A stretch of DNA of 64,000 bases from Dasypus novemcinctus (GCF_030445035.2 NC_092216.1:18291405-18355404), one strand, 5' to 3'. Positions 24,175 to 36,830 are shown, counted from the stretch's first letter. Notes: generated by a model not told the origin, from the letters alone. Translations and numbers: made by a program.

Positions 24175-24590
24175 TTTTTAAAGATTTATTTATTTCTCTC
24201 CCCTTCCCAACCGCCTCCTCCCCCCCCGCCCCGGTTGTCTGTTCTGTGTCTATTTGCTGCGTCTTCTTTGTCTGCTTCTGTTGTTGTCAATGGCACGAAA
24301 ATCTGTCTCTTTTTCTTGCATGACCTTGTTGTGTCAGCTTTCTGTGTGTGCAGCACCATTCCTGGGCAGGCTGCACTATCTTTCACGCTGGGCGGCTCTC
24401 CTTAAGGGGCGCACTCCTTGTGCGTGAGGCTCCCCTACACAGGGGACACCCCTGCATGGCAGGGCACTCCTTGCACGCATCAGTACTGTGCATGGGCCAG
24501 CTCCACACGGGTCAAGGAGGCCCGGGGTTTGAACCGCGGATCTCCCATGTGGTAGACGGATGCCCTAACCACTGGGCCAAGTCCGCTTCC
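24175..24590 (-). mobile_element. tRNA-derived SINE (DAS-SINE type)
   Basis: Minus-strand copy with head ACTTGGCCCAGTGGTTAGGG, body and AAATAAATAAATCTTTAAA tail at its left end, next to a second A/T-rich tract. Flanking CTTTTCC...TAAC...TTTT words on both sides could be a decayed TSD. Confidence 0.9.
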
Positions 24591-24939
24591 CTTTTCCCTT
24601 AACTTTTAAAGTCTCCTTAGACTTATATGTGACATTACAAAATTAATTCAATTTCCCCTTTCATGACAATAATAGTCGATCACACATATGGGTTAGGACC
24701 ACACAAAATACATGCACTGATATTATTTTTCCACATCCAGAATAGAAACATAATCACTTTCTCACTATAAAATATCCTAATATTACAGAAATACACAGAG
24801 TAAAATGGGTGAATCTCCCCTCCGCCTCCCTTTTTTCTCAGCCACAATCCCTTCCCCAAAGGTAAATGCCAGTAACTGTTTGGTATTTGGCCTTGCATTA
24901 CCTTTTTTATAAATATGCACACGTAAGGATATATGTGTG
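24591..24939. other. No gene recognised
   Basis: Nothing recognisable. Confidence 0.4.
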
Positions 24940-25440
24940 ACTTTTTTTAATCAACATTTATTTTGGAAGTGCTGTAGATTTACAGAAAAGCTGCAGACAG
25001 TACAGAGAACTCCCCTGTCCTCCTTCCTCGTGTCCCTCTTAACATCTTACAGTGCCATGGATCCTGTGTCTCAATTAATGAACCAGTATCGACACACTAT
25101 TAGTAGCTGAATTCCACCCGTGATGCACATGTCCTTCATTTTCCCCTAATGTCCTCTTTCTTTTCCAGGATTCCATCCAGGATCCCACGTTGCATTTAGT
25201 CATCATAGCTCCTTAGTCTTCTCTGGATGGTAACAGTTTCTCAGACTTTCCTTGCTTTTGATGATCTTCACAGTTTTGAGGTACAAGGTTTAGGTTTTTT
25301 TACAAGATGCCCTTCCATTTGGGTGCATTGATGCTTTTCTCGTGATTAGAATAGGATGATGAGTTTTCTGGAGGAAGACCATAGAGATAAAGCGTCATTC
25401 TCAATATGGGACCCTTAATATTTTGCGGGAAAACTGACAT
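24940..25440. mobile_element. Ancient L1M-type 3' region
   Basis: The order of words TTTACAGAAAAGCTGCAGACAG, AATTAATGAACCAGTATCGA, CCTAATGTCCTCTTTCTTTT, CCATCCAGGATCCCACGTTG, TTTCTCAGACTTTCCTTGCT and GGAGGAAGACCATAGAGATA follows the 3' part of old mammalian L1M subfamilies as I remember them. It is well diverged. Strand and exact subfamily are not assigned. Confidence 0.6.
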
Positions 25441-26101
25441 AAAATGCCACTAAATGTAAACAAAGTTTTCTTTCCTATGTGGTATTTTTCTTCAGCTTTG
25501 TTTAGGTGTAAAAAGAGAAAGTCCACCTCAAAAATGAGAATTAGCCATCAAACTTCTTGGTGATGCTTCTAGCAATTCCTCAAATATTCTCTTCATACAA
25601 GTAGGCCATGGCCTTTACCCTAAAAAAAGTGTCAAGGGAAGCTTTTATTATGTATTTAAGTGTTAGCCAAAATCACACCAACATCATAAAAATTTCACCC
25701 ACGTCCTTAGAGTGGCATGGAAAGGGGATGTCCGGTGTGGGAAACTAGGTCTGAAAACAGAGGTGGTTGCTGGGAGGGCAGGAGAGAAACTAAATAAGAA
25801 GTAAGCCATGACGTTGCAAGTGCAGGTCAGCACTCAGGCTCTTCTCTACAGTATGTGCTAAGACTTGTCAGCACCTAATAAAGATGGATGGGTGGGGATG
25901 TTAACGCTGTTTGAAATTGCAAGGTTCATTTGTCAACTTAGCATTTTTCTTTTACCTAGTCAATAAAATAAATGGTTGTCTTTTTTGATACCCATTTTTT
26001 AAAAATTAAAAACTAACAAAGCATGCAAGACATATTACAGCTGATAATTTGTCAACACGAGGGACAGGAGACCTTGGCAGGTTGTGACTGTGATATTTCT
26101 A

Positions 26102-26146
26102 TATGACTTGGATTACCATCCCACCATCTTACACTTTAGAAATGCA
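26102..26146 (+). repeat. 45-base direct repeat, copy 1
   Basis: Matches 27335-27379 at 44 of 45 bases (one C/A difference). It begins TATGACTTGGATTA and ends TTTAGAAATGCA. Flanking sequences do not match. Confidence 0.9.
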
Positions 26147-27334
26147 TTAAGAGGAAACAATTCTAAAAATATAGACATTAACAGCATTTGAATCCATATA
26201 AGCATTTGTCCAGGACTAGGTGAGAGTTAACATTTTTAATATTTTAATTGGTAATTGGAAGTTGTCCCATGTCTTTTAATTCACTGCTACAGACAAGCAG
26301 ATACAATCCTGGGGAGACGACTGGACTTCCAACCCAGAAGAGAAAGACCCACCCTGTGTCCTGCCGTGAAGTAACTCTTATTTTCGGCAAGACATTAAAA
26401 TTACTGACCTATAAACAAGAGTTTCTTTCCATCTCTACAACTTAAGGAAACCTCGAGTCTCATAGCATCTGACCCTAAATATCCTTGTTTTGCCATGTAT
26501 GTCATCCAAGTAGTGTGTGTGCTTGGAGAATAAATCATGAGAGAATGGAAGAACTGTGGATTTTGAACTGTTCTCTTTTACAGAAACTCCTTCCTCCTAT
26601 TAGCTGTTACTACTGGGTGCCTCTGAAGCTGAACAGAACTGCATGTTTCATAAGATGACATCTATGAAATCACCCTCAGGGCAAGAATTCCGTGCATGTT
26701 GCTAATTTCCTCTCCCTTCCTTAAAGGCTTTTTTGGTTCTTTGGCCTTCTTCTAGCAATTAAATAAATGCTTGGCCTGCTCAAGACACTCAGCATTTTTA
26801 CCAAAACTAGGATTCAAATGCTTTTTTCATTTTTCCATTCTTTTTAACAGTGGTGTTTTTATTATATTAATGTTACCAAGGGTTTAAAAGTGTATAGTGG
26901 GTCTTGTATTTTAGACTAAAAACTCAGTTACATGAATACACATTCTCTAGTTTTTGTAACTCTATTTAACCAATTTTTGAGCCCCCATTCTGCCAGATGA
27001 CAGACAAGTCAGCTGTAGCAAAATTCTAGGCACTCATTCATTTCATGGGAAAGAAACTGGGTCCTCTCCTCTCCTCTTCCCTGAGATGGCCTCTGAAATC
27101 TTATCCTATTTACAGAAGCATTCCATGGGGCAAGGCATCGCTTCCGGTCATTAGCTTGTCCTACATGTCTTGAATTCCAGTCATTAACTGGTCCCACGTT
27201 GAAATCCAATAGGATCTTCTGCTCCTTGGGAACCTAAGACAGTAGCTGCCAGCTCTCTCACTCTCTCAGCTAACTTCCATGCTGCTCTTGAGAATCAGAG
27301 AAATTTTGACTGCCCTCCTTCTATATGGCCTCTC

Positions 27335-27379
27335 TATGACTTGGATTAACATCCCACCATCTTACACTTTAGAAATGCA
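27335..27379 (+). repeat. 45-base direct repeat, copy 2
   Basis: Second copy of the sequence at 26102-26146, in the same orientation and 1233 bases away. Confidence 0.9.
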
Positions 27380-29262
27380 GGGAGGCCAGGGAAGATGTGG
27401 TAGAAAGCTTCTGCTCGTTCGCTTTCACATGCCATTTCTTTTCTGTTGATGCCACAGTGTGCCAGAATGATCCAGGTGATCTAAAAACTCTTGACACTCC
27501 CTCTGCCCCAAGAAATGAACACATAGGCCCCATGCCTCTGAATCTCTGAATTTGTTTGGAGGTTCAATCTTCTGCCATTCTGCTTCCAGAACAATCTCCC
27601 ATTTGGCCAACAGCAGCCTTCCACCTAACGTCCCAAAAGGTATGTAGGGAAAGGGGACATTGTGGGCTCAGGAGGAAAGAGCACGGTCCTGCTGCATTAG
27701 TATTAGCCCATGGCCATATCATTACTGTACAACACTTTGGAGATTAAAGGTCCTAATCCCAGAGATTTGGTCATCGACCCTCTGGAGCCATGAAATGTGT
27801 CATCTGACACATGAAATCTGGGGTAGACGAATAGCTTAGCAACCCTTGCAGCGGCCATTATTGGGAGACATTTACATTATATATTTTGTAGTAGTGAGGA
27901 GCTAATTTCCTTCCTACCACTATTTTGTTATCATTTTTAATCAAAAGAATAACACATGCTGCATGTGTCAAATCAAGAATTCTAAGAACCTATGGAAAAG
28001 TAAATACCCCTCAACAGCTAAACCCAATCCTGAACCTCTCTTTCCACCCCACCCCCTCTTTTCTGTGACCCTACAAATGTCCTATCCATGATCACTACCT
28101 TTTCACCTCTAGCTCCTCATCTGGTTTATCCTTAGAAATCATTATCCCCTGACCTATTGTGTACATTTCGATCTCCTCTCTCTCTACTCTAGAATTTGTC
28201 CTAATGAGTACAATTGATCTTTTTTTCATTGCCATATCTCCAACCTGATATATGGTAGGCTCAACAATCATTTACAAAATGAAGGATATAGACTGTTACA
28301 GTGCGAGCATGGGGGCTTCCGAGGCTGATGGTTTCACATTTTCCGAAAGAAGTAAGGGGAGGGTTGTCTTCAATAGAGAATGGCCTTTGGGGACCTCTCA
28401 AGAGAAATCATTTGAAAGCATTCCGAGAGTCCCAGAGATGGATAGAACACGATGAACAGAAGAGATTGGGGCAATTTTGGAAAGCAAAGTCCAAGGGATA
28501 GCAAGGATATATCTTTAGGAAATAGGCCTATTTGGGGGAGTTGGACAGAGCTATAAACAAGTAGTTGGGGACTTAATTTAAGGACAGCCAGGAATCTTGT
28601 TTCCATTTTGGTAAAACCAATGATACCACTGCTCAAATTCTAAACTAGACTCTAGCTGAGAAAGATTACTATCTTTTTTTGTTGTTGTTTTGGGTTCTTA
28701 TTTGAGAACATGGCTAAGAGCTTTTATCTTTAAATCAACCCAGAGTGCTCTGCAACCAGTCTGTATATTTCTTTCCCTGGATGAAAACATTATTTTCTTT
28801 GGTTTGGTTGGTTTCACTGGCCTTGGCTAATGTCTGTATTTCAAGCTCTTCTTCATTTTCCAGGCTCCTTGACTTCTCAGCCAAACAGTGCATTGTTTCA
28901 GCTCCAGTCCCATTAATCAGGTGCTTGCCAACTCTCCACAGCTTGGGAAAAATTTTTACTCAAAACATTCAAAAGCAGCATTTCACGGACTTCAGCTGTG
29001 GTGAACAATAGGAAGCCTTGTTGGTGGGGACCACATTCAGAGTTAATGGGCTTGGAGGAGCATTTGGGGCTCGTTTTAAAGGCAGGGGATCTGGGTCCGG
29101 GGCTGTTAGGATGCTGGGGGCTGGCTCTCCAGCCTGGCAGGCAGCGCCGCCAGCTCTGCAGTGTTCTCAGCCTGCCGTGGGAGAAAAGCAAACGCATTTC
29201 CATAGAGACTGTCCCGAAGGCTCCCCTATAAAATGCAAGGATTCGCCTCAAGAGTAAACTGG

Positions 29263-30233
29263 TCAGAGATGAGTTTATATGGCTACGAGTTTCTAAAACA
29301 GAGTCTGGAGGCTGGCAGAAGGTTTGCCCTCATGCACAACTGAGCAGAGTCAGAGAGACAGATAAAGCAGATACAACCCCCAGATATTGGTTCCTTTGAG
29401 GGCTAAAGAGACCCATGGGAGTTATGGTCATGGCCGATGGGGTTAACTACCAGGGCAGATGGCCCCTCTTTGGAAATGGTGTTTATGTGTGATGAATCTG
29501 GACTCAGATGGGATCTCCCTTCATAAGACTTTCATGCTAATGTGCTGGAGGTGCAGTTAATGTTGGGGTTTAAGATATATTTAGGGGATTTGAATCTCTG
29601 GAATGACAATGTGATAGCCAGATCCTGAGCCTCAACAGACTCCAGCACCTACAATCTGATTTATTGGACTTACCACACTCAGCTAAGATGGAGTTGAAGA
29701 AGGACAACCACCACACCATGGAGCCTAGAGTGATTACAACTGAAAATGGGAGGATTGCATCCAGCATCCAGGTGGAATCTGACCCTCCTCTTGACATAGA
29801 GGTGCAATGGACACAACCAATCCAATGTCCACATAGAAGAGGTGGCATTGGATTGGGAAAAGTGGACATAATGGACAAAGGGTATGGGGAAAGGCAGGAA
29901 GAGATGAGAGGTGGAGGCGTCTTCGGGACATGGAGCTGCCCTGGATGGTGCTTCAGAGGTAATCACCGGACATTGTAAATCCTCACAGGGCCCACTTGAT
30001 GGAGTAGAGGAGAGTATGGGCCATGATGTGAACCAATGTATATGAGGTGCAGAGGTGCCCAAAGATGTACTTACCAAATCCAATGGATGTGTCATGATGA
30101 TGGGAACGAGTGTTGTTGGGGGGGGGGGGGAGAGGGGGGGTGGGGGGTGGGGTTGAATGGGACCTCACATATATATTTTTAATGTAATATTATTACAAAG
30201 TCAATAAAAAATAAAAAAAAAATAAAAAAAAAA
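29263..30233 (+). mobile_element. L1 3' UTR fragment with 13-base TSD
   Basis: A 971-base, 5'-truncated L1 copy containing only 3' UTR, alignable to the reverse complement of about 37926-38890. A long G run lies at 30118-30155, followed by GGGACCTCACATATATATTT and a mixed A-rich tail with AATAAA. The TSD AAGAGTAAACTGG is perfect (29250-29262 and 30234-30246). It defines the true 3' end of this L1 lineage. Confidence 0.95.
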
Positions 30234-30246
30234 AAGAGTAAACTGG

Positions 30247-30980
30247 GTGTAGTGCCGCTGGTGCTTTGTACTGAACTCAAACTGGGGTCACACTGACCCA
30301 CTTTCCGTTTTCTTCTCCCTGTCATTGAACAAAGCACTCTAATAAATTTATGAGGTCTAATTTATTTGCAATTCTTGTGGCTTCGCAAATCGAGTTGGTT
30401 CTAAGAATGGTGTTCTCTTTACTCAAAAGAATTAAAGCTTGAAGAGCAGCAAGTGGGGGCAGGAAGCCCTTCCAAATCCCCTTAAAAGCACTGCAGGTAG
30501 ATTTTATACAAACCTTGTATAACACCAGCTCTGTCCTCAGATTTTGGAAAATTCTGGGTTTTGTTTTTGGTGCTTTTTTTGAAGTTTCTGATTGTTAAAT
30601 TTGAAAATCAATTTTACCCATTGTGAAATACTGTCATGATTTTTAAATAGTTGCAGAAAATTACAGATTAAAGCCCCGAATAAATTTTTCTATCAACCTT
30701 GACATTTTATTTTCTGAATTCTCAAGATTTTTTAAAAAGTCCTGTACATTTTGCTAAGCCCTTTCTTTTAATAAAACTGTATTAATTTTTTTCTATTTTG
30801 GAGTCCAAATCAAGAGATTGTGGTAATAGTTTCAGGTTCAAGTGTATTTGGTTATCACATGTAGCTTTTTTAAAAAAAATCTGCTTTTAACAATTGTTAA
30901 TAGACTCATTTGTTTCTTAATAAAATAACAAAAATTATGTCTCAAACTCAAAATGGCAGAAAGACACATAAAGAACAGTC
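30247..30980. other. No gene recognised
   Basis: AT-rich sequence with nothing recognisable. Confidence 0.4.
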
Positions 30981-31156
30981 TATTAGGTTGGTGCAAACGG
31001 AACTGCAGTTTTGCATTATTGAAATATGCTCTTTGACATTGGCATACATTCTTAAATAAATGTGGCTATGTTACACATCATTTTAATGTGCATTTCTCGC
31101 TCTATTTTTTTTGCTAACGACATTACTTGCTGTTTATTCTATATTAATTTTAGACT

Positions 31157-32622
31157 ATGGAAATTATGTTAGACAAAAAGCAAATATCGAGCGATTTTCT
31201 TATTAGAGTTCAAAATGTTTGTTAAGCAGAGGAGACAACGTGAAACATCAACAACACATTTGGCCCAGGAACTGCTAACGAAAGTACAGTGCAGTGGTGG
31301 TTCAAGAAGTTTTGCAAAGGGGATGAGAGCCTTGAAGATGAGGAGCATAGTGGCTGGCCATTGGAAGTTGAAAATGACCAACTGAGAGCAATCATCACAG
31401 CTGATCCTTTCCAACTACATGAGAAGTTGCCAAAGAACTCAACATTGATCATTCTATGGTCATTTGGCTTTTGAAGCAAATTGAAAAAGCTCAGTAGGTG
31501 GGGGCCTCGTGAGCTGACCGAAAATTTTAAAAATCATCATTTTGAAGTGTTGTCTTCTCTTATTCCAGGCATCAACAACAAACCATTTCTCAACCAGATT
31601 GTGACACGTGATGAAATGTGGATTTTTTTTATGACAACTGGTGATGACCAGCTCACTAGTTGGACTGAGAAGCAGCTCCACAACGCTTCCCAAATGGATT
31701 TGGCTCAATGGATAGAAGGCCCACCAACCACATGGGAAGTCCAGGATTCAAACCTCAGGCCTCCTTGACCCGTGTGGAGCTGGCCCACGTGCAGTGCTGA
31801 TGCGCACAAAAAGTGCTGTGCCACGCAGGGGTGTCCCCCGTGTAGGGGAGCCCCATGTGCAAGGAGTGTGCCCTGAAAGGAGAGCCACCCAGCATGAAAA
31901 AAGTGCAGCCTGCCCAGAAGTGGCATCACATGTACGGATAGCTGACATAGCAAGATGATGCAACAAAAAAAAGAGACACAGATTCCCGGTGCTGCTAACA
32001 AGAATGTAAGCAGACACAGAAGAACACACAGTGAATGGACACAGAGAGCAGGCAACTGGGGGGAGAGGCGGAGGGTAGGGAAGGGTAGAGAAATAAATAA
32101 AAAATAAATCTTTAAAAAAATAAATGCTTCCCAAAGCCAAACTTGTACCAAAAAAAAAGTCATGGTGACTGTTTTGTGTTCTGCTCCCAGTCTGTTCCAC
32201 TACAGCTTTCTGAATTCCGGCAAAACCATTACATCTGAGAAGTATGCTCAGCAAATTGATGAGATGCACCAAAAACTGCAATGCCTGCAGACTGCACTTG
32301 CCAACAGAAAGGGCCCAATTCTTCTCCACGATAATGCCCAACTGCACATCCCATAACCAATGCTTCAAAAGTTGAATGACTTGGGCTATGAAATTTTGTC
32401 TCAGCTACCATATTTACCTGACCTCTCACCAACCAACTACCACTTCTTCAAGCATCTCGACAACTTTTTGCAGGGAAAACATTTCTACAACCAGCAGGAT
32501 GCAGAAAATTCTTTCCAAGAGTTCGTCAAATCCCAAAGCACAGATTTTACACTACAAGAATAAACAAATTTATTTCTCATTGGCAAAAATGTGTTGATTG
32601 TAATGGTTCCATTATCCATTAA
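31157..32622 (+). pseudogene. Hsmar1-type mariner transposase, broken
   Basis: Recognisable segments in order are an N-terminal helix-turn-helix region with WWFKKFCKGDESLEDEEHSG, a linker segment with WGPRELTENFKNHHFEV, a catalytic region with VTRDEMW, then after the SINE TITSEKYAQQIDEM, GPILLHDNA and YLPDLSPTNYHFFKHLDNF, and a C-terminal NGSIIH followed by a stop. The three catalytic aspartates of the DD34D set appear present (TRDE, HDNA, LPDL). The frame is broken by several indels and stops and by the SINE at 31695-32125. It is closely similar to the transposase moiety of primate SETMAR. No function is possible for this copy. Confidence 0.93.
31695..32125 (+). mobile_element. tRNA-derived SINE inside the mariner
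   Basis: Plus-strand copy with the TGGCTCAATGGATAGAAGG head, B box GGATTCAAACC, body and AATAAATCTTTAAAAAAA tail. The TSD GCTTCCCAAA is at 31685-31694 and 32126-32135. Of the subfamily with CAAGAATGTAAGCAGACAC in its tail. Confidence 0.92.
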
Positions 32623-32701
32623 TAAAGATGTGTTTGATCCTAGTTATGATGATTTAAAACTCACGGTCTGAAACCACAATTCCTTTTGCATCAACATAAT
32701 A

Positions 32702-34798
32702 GAAAAGTTACAGTGCCATTTGTGATTTATATTTTAAGAAATCTATTAAGAAGGACTTAGATGAAATAATGGTAAAAAAAAAAAATCTCAGTAAATACCA
32801 TTGTATAAGTACCAAAAGGTTTGGAAAAACACATTTTACCTGAAATGGGGAGAAATAGTTATATCAGATGCTTATTGCATGACAAATGGCTCACAAAATA
32901 TATAATCATTTTTAAATATATTTATATACTCTTGACTTTCCTGAAGCCATAGGTGTGAGTTGAAGGAGAAGTGAATGTGTCTCAGAACATGTACTTTAGA
33001 ATGACATCAACCTATCCCTGCATCTTACTCTTGCCTTCAAATCCCAGTGGACCAGTCCAGCTGTGCAGTATTCCCCCTCTCCCTATGTAATCCTCAAAAT
33101 CCACTCTCCGCTCTTCTCTTCCTTGCTCTGTGCCCTGGCAGGGGACACATGCTCCGGGCAGGTTAGATTTGTGGCAGCGGTGGTAGAGAGATGAACCCCA
33201 TGAGAGGAAATCTACATACCTGAGCCCAAGGAGCTCTTCCACAGCTGCTGAAGTGACCCCTTTGTGCACGGGCCCACTGAGCCCCATGTGGCTGAGAAGG
33301 AGTCTGGCTGCCATCCCCATGATCACTGAGCACATCCTCTGCCAAAGTCCCCTCTGGTGGGCATTTACAAGGAGCATGTTCACTCTTGGTGCCCACTCCA
33401 ACATACCCATTCACAGATCTCTTTCCCAGACATCCGGAACACCAGCTCCACTCTTGTTTCTTTCAAGAAGCTGAGCAGCCAGCCAGGCCGGCAGACAGGG
33501 CCATGAGTCCCATGCATCTTTGCCTGTCTTTCCTCCAAAACAAAGTGGGCGACTAGCCCTACTGCCTAAAGACCTGGCCCTGGGAAGGTGCCCTTCGGCT
33601 TTGTCTCTCACCATTCCCGTTTCACAGGCAAATGCTGCTGTGCACGCCTGACCTAAGGATTTGGGGTGCGGGGGGTCAGATGATACCCTTTCGTGGTGGG
33701 CAGCTTGTACCTCATATCACTTGCTCTCTCATGGTCTGTTGCAAAGGCTCTACCAGAACCCATAATGAGCCAGGAATGGTTCTCAAGGGCACGGGAACTG
33801 TCGACAGAAGAGGGCGGAGTCGGTTCTCAGGCACTCCTGGGGCTTCCTGCAATCTTTGATCAGCATCCTCATGCTGCTCAGCAGCCAGGGAAGGACGGAG
33901 GAAGATCTTCCTGGGAGGTGGGGTCGTTGCACCCAGAGATGGCCATTAACACAGCTCCAGTGTCTTCCTTTTTTGGTGACCTTCCATTCAAGTCTTACAT
34001 TCTCATGAGAAAGAATATGACTGGCTCATATTCTACCCCTGTACCATAATGTGTGGCCACAGGGCCGTGGTGATGGAGCACAATGTGCTGGCTCAGACAG
34101 GGTCAAATCTTTGGGAGTGAAGGGAAAACCCAACTAATGTGTAATGTCCATGGTTCTCCTGATTTTGTAAAAAGAACTGGGGAGCGTTTCATCTTTTCCA
34201 GTGTGTTGGAGGAGTCTATCTATATATCTTTATCTATATCTCTATCCGTGTCTCTAACTTTCTCTCTATCCCTTTCCCATGAATATCTGATTTTTAAAAA
34301 CCCCATACTGGTGTCATTATTCAGCTCACCAAACTTAACTCCCTCATTCTACAGGGTACCCAAGGAGCCCATTCTTACCTCCACTATGACATGTATCACC
34401 TGCACTCTGAAACAGGAATATGCTCTGTATTCACCATACCAGTTCTGCTTTCAGCACACAAATCCCAGAGCATCCTTCACGGTTAGATTGGAACATATGA
34501 ATAAGTTCAACAAATGAAAGAGAAAGAGGGGGGACATTAGCCATGCCTACATCTATCCCAAGAGCAACACCCAACAGGATATTCTAGCTCTCCTTTCCCT
34601 TGTGTTGGTTATCTGGAGGACAACATGTTCTAGGAATCCTAAGCAGCAGTTGGAGGAGCACTACCTGACTATGACATCTTTGTCGAGTCACTGAAATGTG
34701 AGGGTTTATTACCAGATCATAGTCTCTCCTGTTCTGACTACACACACTATAATTTGCTCACTTGTGGGTTTTTCCTTTGTAGGTTTGTTTGTTTTTGC
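32702..34798. other. No gene recognised; GC-richer middle
   Basis: The block 33000-34050 is GC-richer and may be an old LTR or other repeat, but I do not recognise it. A (TATC/TCTC)-type pyrimidine tract lies at about 34217-34270. No conserved coding was seen. Confidence 0.4.
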
Positions 34799-35030
34799 AA
34801 CCTGACTGTGAGAAACTTGAGGATAACTTTGTGGGTTGTATTCCCAGGAATTTGTAAAGTGCTTTTCTGCTTTTTACTTAGTGCTCAGCAATAAATTAGT
34901 AAATAAACTTAAAGAGAAAAAGGTGATGATTGGGTATGTGTTATACACACAAACACTCAGCAATAAATTAGTAAATAAACTTAAAAATGAGACAAGGGTG
35001 ATGACTGGGTATATGTTACACAAACAAACA
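34799..35030 (+). repeat. L2/MIR-like 3' tail with a 72-base tandem duplication
   Basis: The words CTGTGAGAAACTTGAGGATA, TTGTATTCCCAGGAATTTG and CTCAGCAATAAATTAG follow the conserved 3' end of L2/MIR elements. The tail and the next bases are then duplicated in tandem: units start at CTCAGCAATAAATTAG at 34884 and again at 34956 (period 72), with a few differences between units. Confidence 0.6.
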
Positions 35031-36094
35031 TGTGCGTACATGCACATGCACATGATAAAGTAGAAATTTAACACAAACTGGAATAAAACAATTGAATGGA
35101 AGTGGTTTACTTGTTTGCTTTTTTAGAAATACTTTTGCTATTCTTTCTTCTGAGTTTTTCAATTATTTCTTTCTAGTTCTTTAAAGGTTGGAATGAATTT
35201 AATTCTAAATTTTAGAAAGTGTTCCTAATTCTGAAGGAAACATTTTTAACTGCTCTAGATGCTGACCATGGAAGATAAACAGCAAATTGAAAATAATTTG
35301 TCACGTGCATTGAAACTTGGTTTGTGGCTTGGATGCTTAAGTCATCCTATACTGAGGATCAAATTGTGATAAGGAGACCTCAAATTCAACAGTTTATTCT
35401 GAGAAGAAGAAAAGCTTGGGGCTGTACCATAGTTTACTCTTCCTGAGACATCTTGCTTTTAGCATTCCCTCTGTGATCAGGCACTTCTCAGAAGGTAAGA
35501 TGAGCAATGGCAGGCTCTGGTAGGGCCTTGGCAGCAGAGGCGGCTCTGCAGGTGAGAGGACAGTTCAACCCAATGGAAACACTAGCATGGCCAGCTTTTT
35601 CTTGACCTTCATTCTACCACAGGGACAGGTTCATCTTACATGGGCATGACAGTCAATGAGACAAGAAAGGACGCCAACTTGACAAGGAAAAGAAGGAGTT
35701 AATGTTATCCACCTGCCCAGACTCAAAGCCTGGTAGAGAGGACAAGTGGAAGTCAGATCTATAGAGACCTATAAAGGAGAGCCTCTCCTCAGCGCTAATG
35801 GGTAGACATGATGATACCATTTTACAAGTGAGAAAATAGAGCGCCAAAACGTTAAGGAACTGTCCTTAATTTACACTGCTCAACAACTTACTCCAGACAC
35901 TAGGATTGTGGGAACATGGCCCACAAGTTAGGTAGATAAGGCTTAACATTCGCTAACAAAGAAAACAATAAAGAAAAAGCCAGAGGCTGCCATGGGGACC
36001 TGCAAACCAGGACAGTGCTTACCAACTCCCGGAAGAGTAAGAGTCAGAGACATGAAGAAGCCAAAACAAGTAATCTTTGTGCTGGAGTTAGTAG
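35031..36094. other. No gene; contains a MIR remnant
   Basis: A minus-strand MIR remnant lies at about 35805-35905, with the CCATTTTACAAGTGAGAAAA start and diverged core. The rest is unrecognised. Confidence 0.45.
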
Positions 36095-36830
36095 GTGTAT
36101 GTCCAAGAGTCTCGAATCTCTGGACTGTCCATGTGCCAGCTGGGCCCTGAGCTCAGTGGAGTTGCAAAATCTACTCTCTGGTTCTTTGGACTCACCCGGA
36201 AGAACCAATAAGGAGGTGAGGATGGACAACCACCATACCAAGGAAATTAGAGAGCCTAAAACTGCAAGCAAGAGAGTCTCATCCATCAGCTGTATGGGAT
36301 CAAAGCCCCTCTCAATTAGAGGTGGAGTGGGCATCACCATCCCCAGAATCCTCAGGACTGGGGAATGAACTATGGACTAGAGTGGACTTACTGATATTCT
36401 ATTACAGACGTATTATTCTTCTAGCAATGGAAGAAATTACGACACTGATGTGGCCACTGAGGCTCTGGGGGCAGGGAGAGGGAAAAACACATGTAACGCG
36501 GGGGCTTTCTGGGACTTGGGAATCGTCCTGAATGACATTGCCACGACAGATATAGGCCATTTTATATCTTCCTATGACATGCAGAATTGTGTGGGAGAGA
36601 GTGTAAACAACAATGTGAACTATGGCCCATGCTCAGTGGCAGTGCCCAAGGATGACTTTATTAATTGCAATGAACGTGCCACACTAATGAAGGATGTTGT
36701 TTATGTGGGAGGATGTGGGAGGTGTGGGGAGTGGGGCACATGCAAATCCCTGTATTTTTGGTATAACATTTATGTAATCTAAGTATCTTTTTAAGAAAAA
36801 ATATTATAAAAACAAAACAAAGCTTACTGC
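36095..36830 (+). mobile_element. L1 3' UTR fragment, diverged
   Basis: Alignable to 6600-7325 over its length (GAATCTCTGGACTGTCC start, a run of ANCCAATAAGGAGG-type words, GGGAGGTGTGGGGAGTGG near the end, A-rich tail at 36793-36825). It is more diverged than the copy at 29263 and no clear TSD was found. Confidence 0.8.

Larger units (their letters stand above)
25441..29249. other. No gene recognised; two short diverged repeats
   Basis: No coding region recognised. A TGATATATGGTAGGCTCAAC-type L2/MIR tail lies at 28230-28285. A 45-base sequence is present twice (26102-26146, 27335-27379; separate entries). Confidence 0.4.
30983..32699 (+). mobile_element. Hsmar1-like mariner DNA transposon, split by a SINE
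   Basis: The terminal inverted repeats are TTAGGTTGGTGCAAACGG at 30983 and, on the other strand, TTATGTTGATGCAAAAGG ending at 32699. Both are flanked by TA (30981-30982, 32700-32701), the mariner target duplication. Removing the SINE and its duplication leaves about 1.28 kb, close to the usual Hsmar1 size. The transposase matches the Hsmar1/SETMAR family. Transposition is by cut-and-paste, with the transposase acting on the inverted repeats. Confidence 0.95.

Noticed and set aside
29664-29978. Open frames shared between the 6.7, 29.7 and 38.3 kb regions as a conserved protein
   Set aside because: They are copies of the L1 3' UTR; the shared frame reflects repeat homology, not coding conservation.
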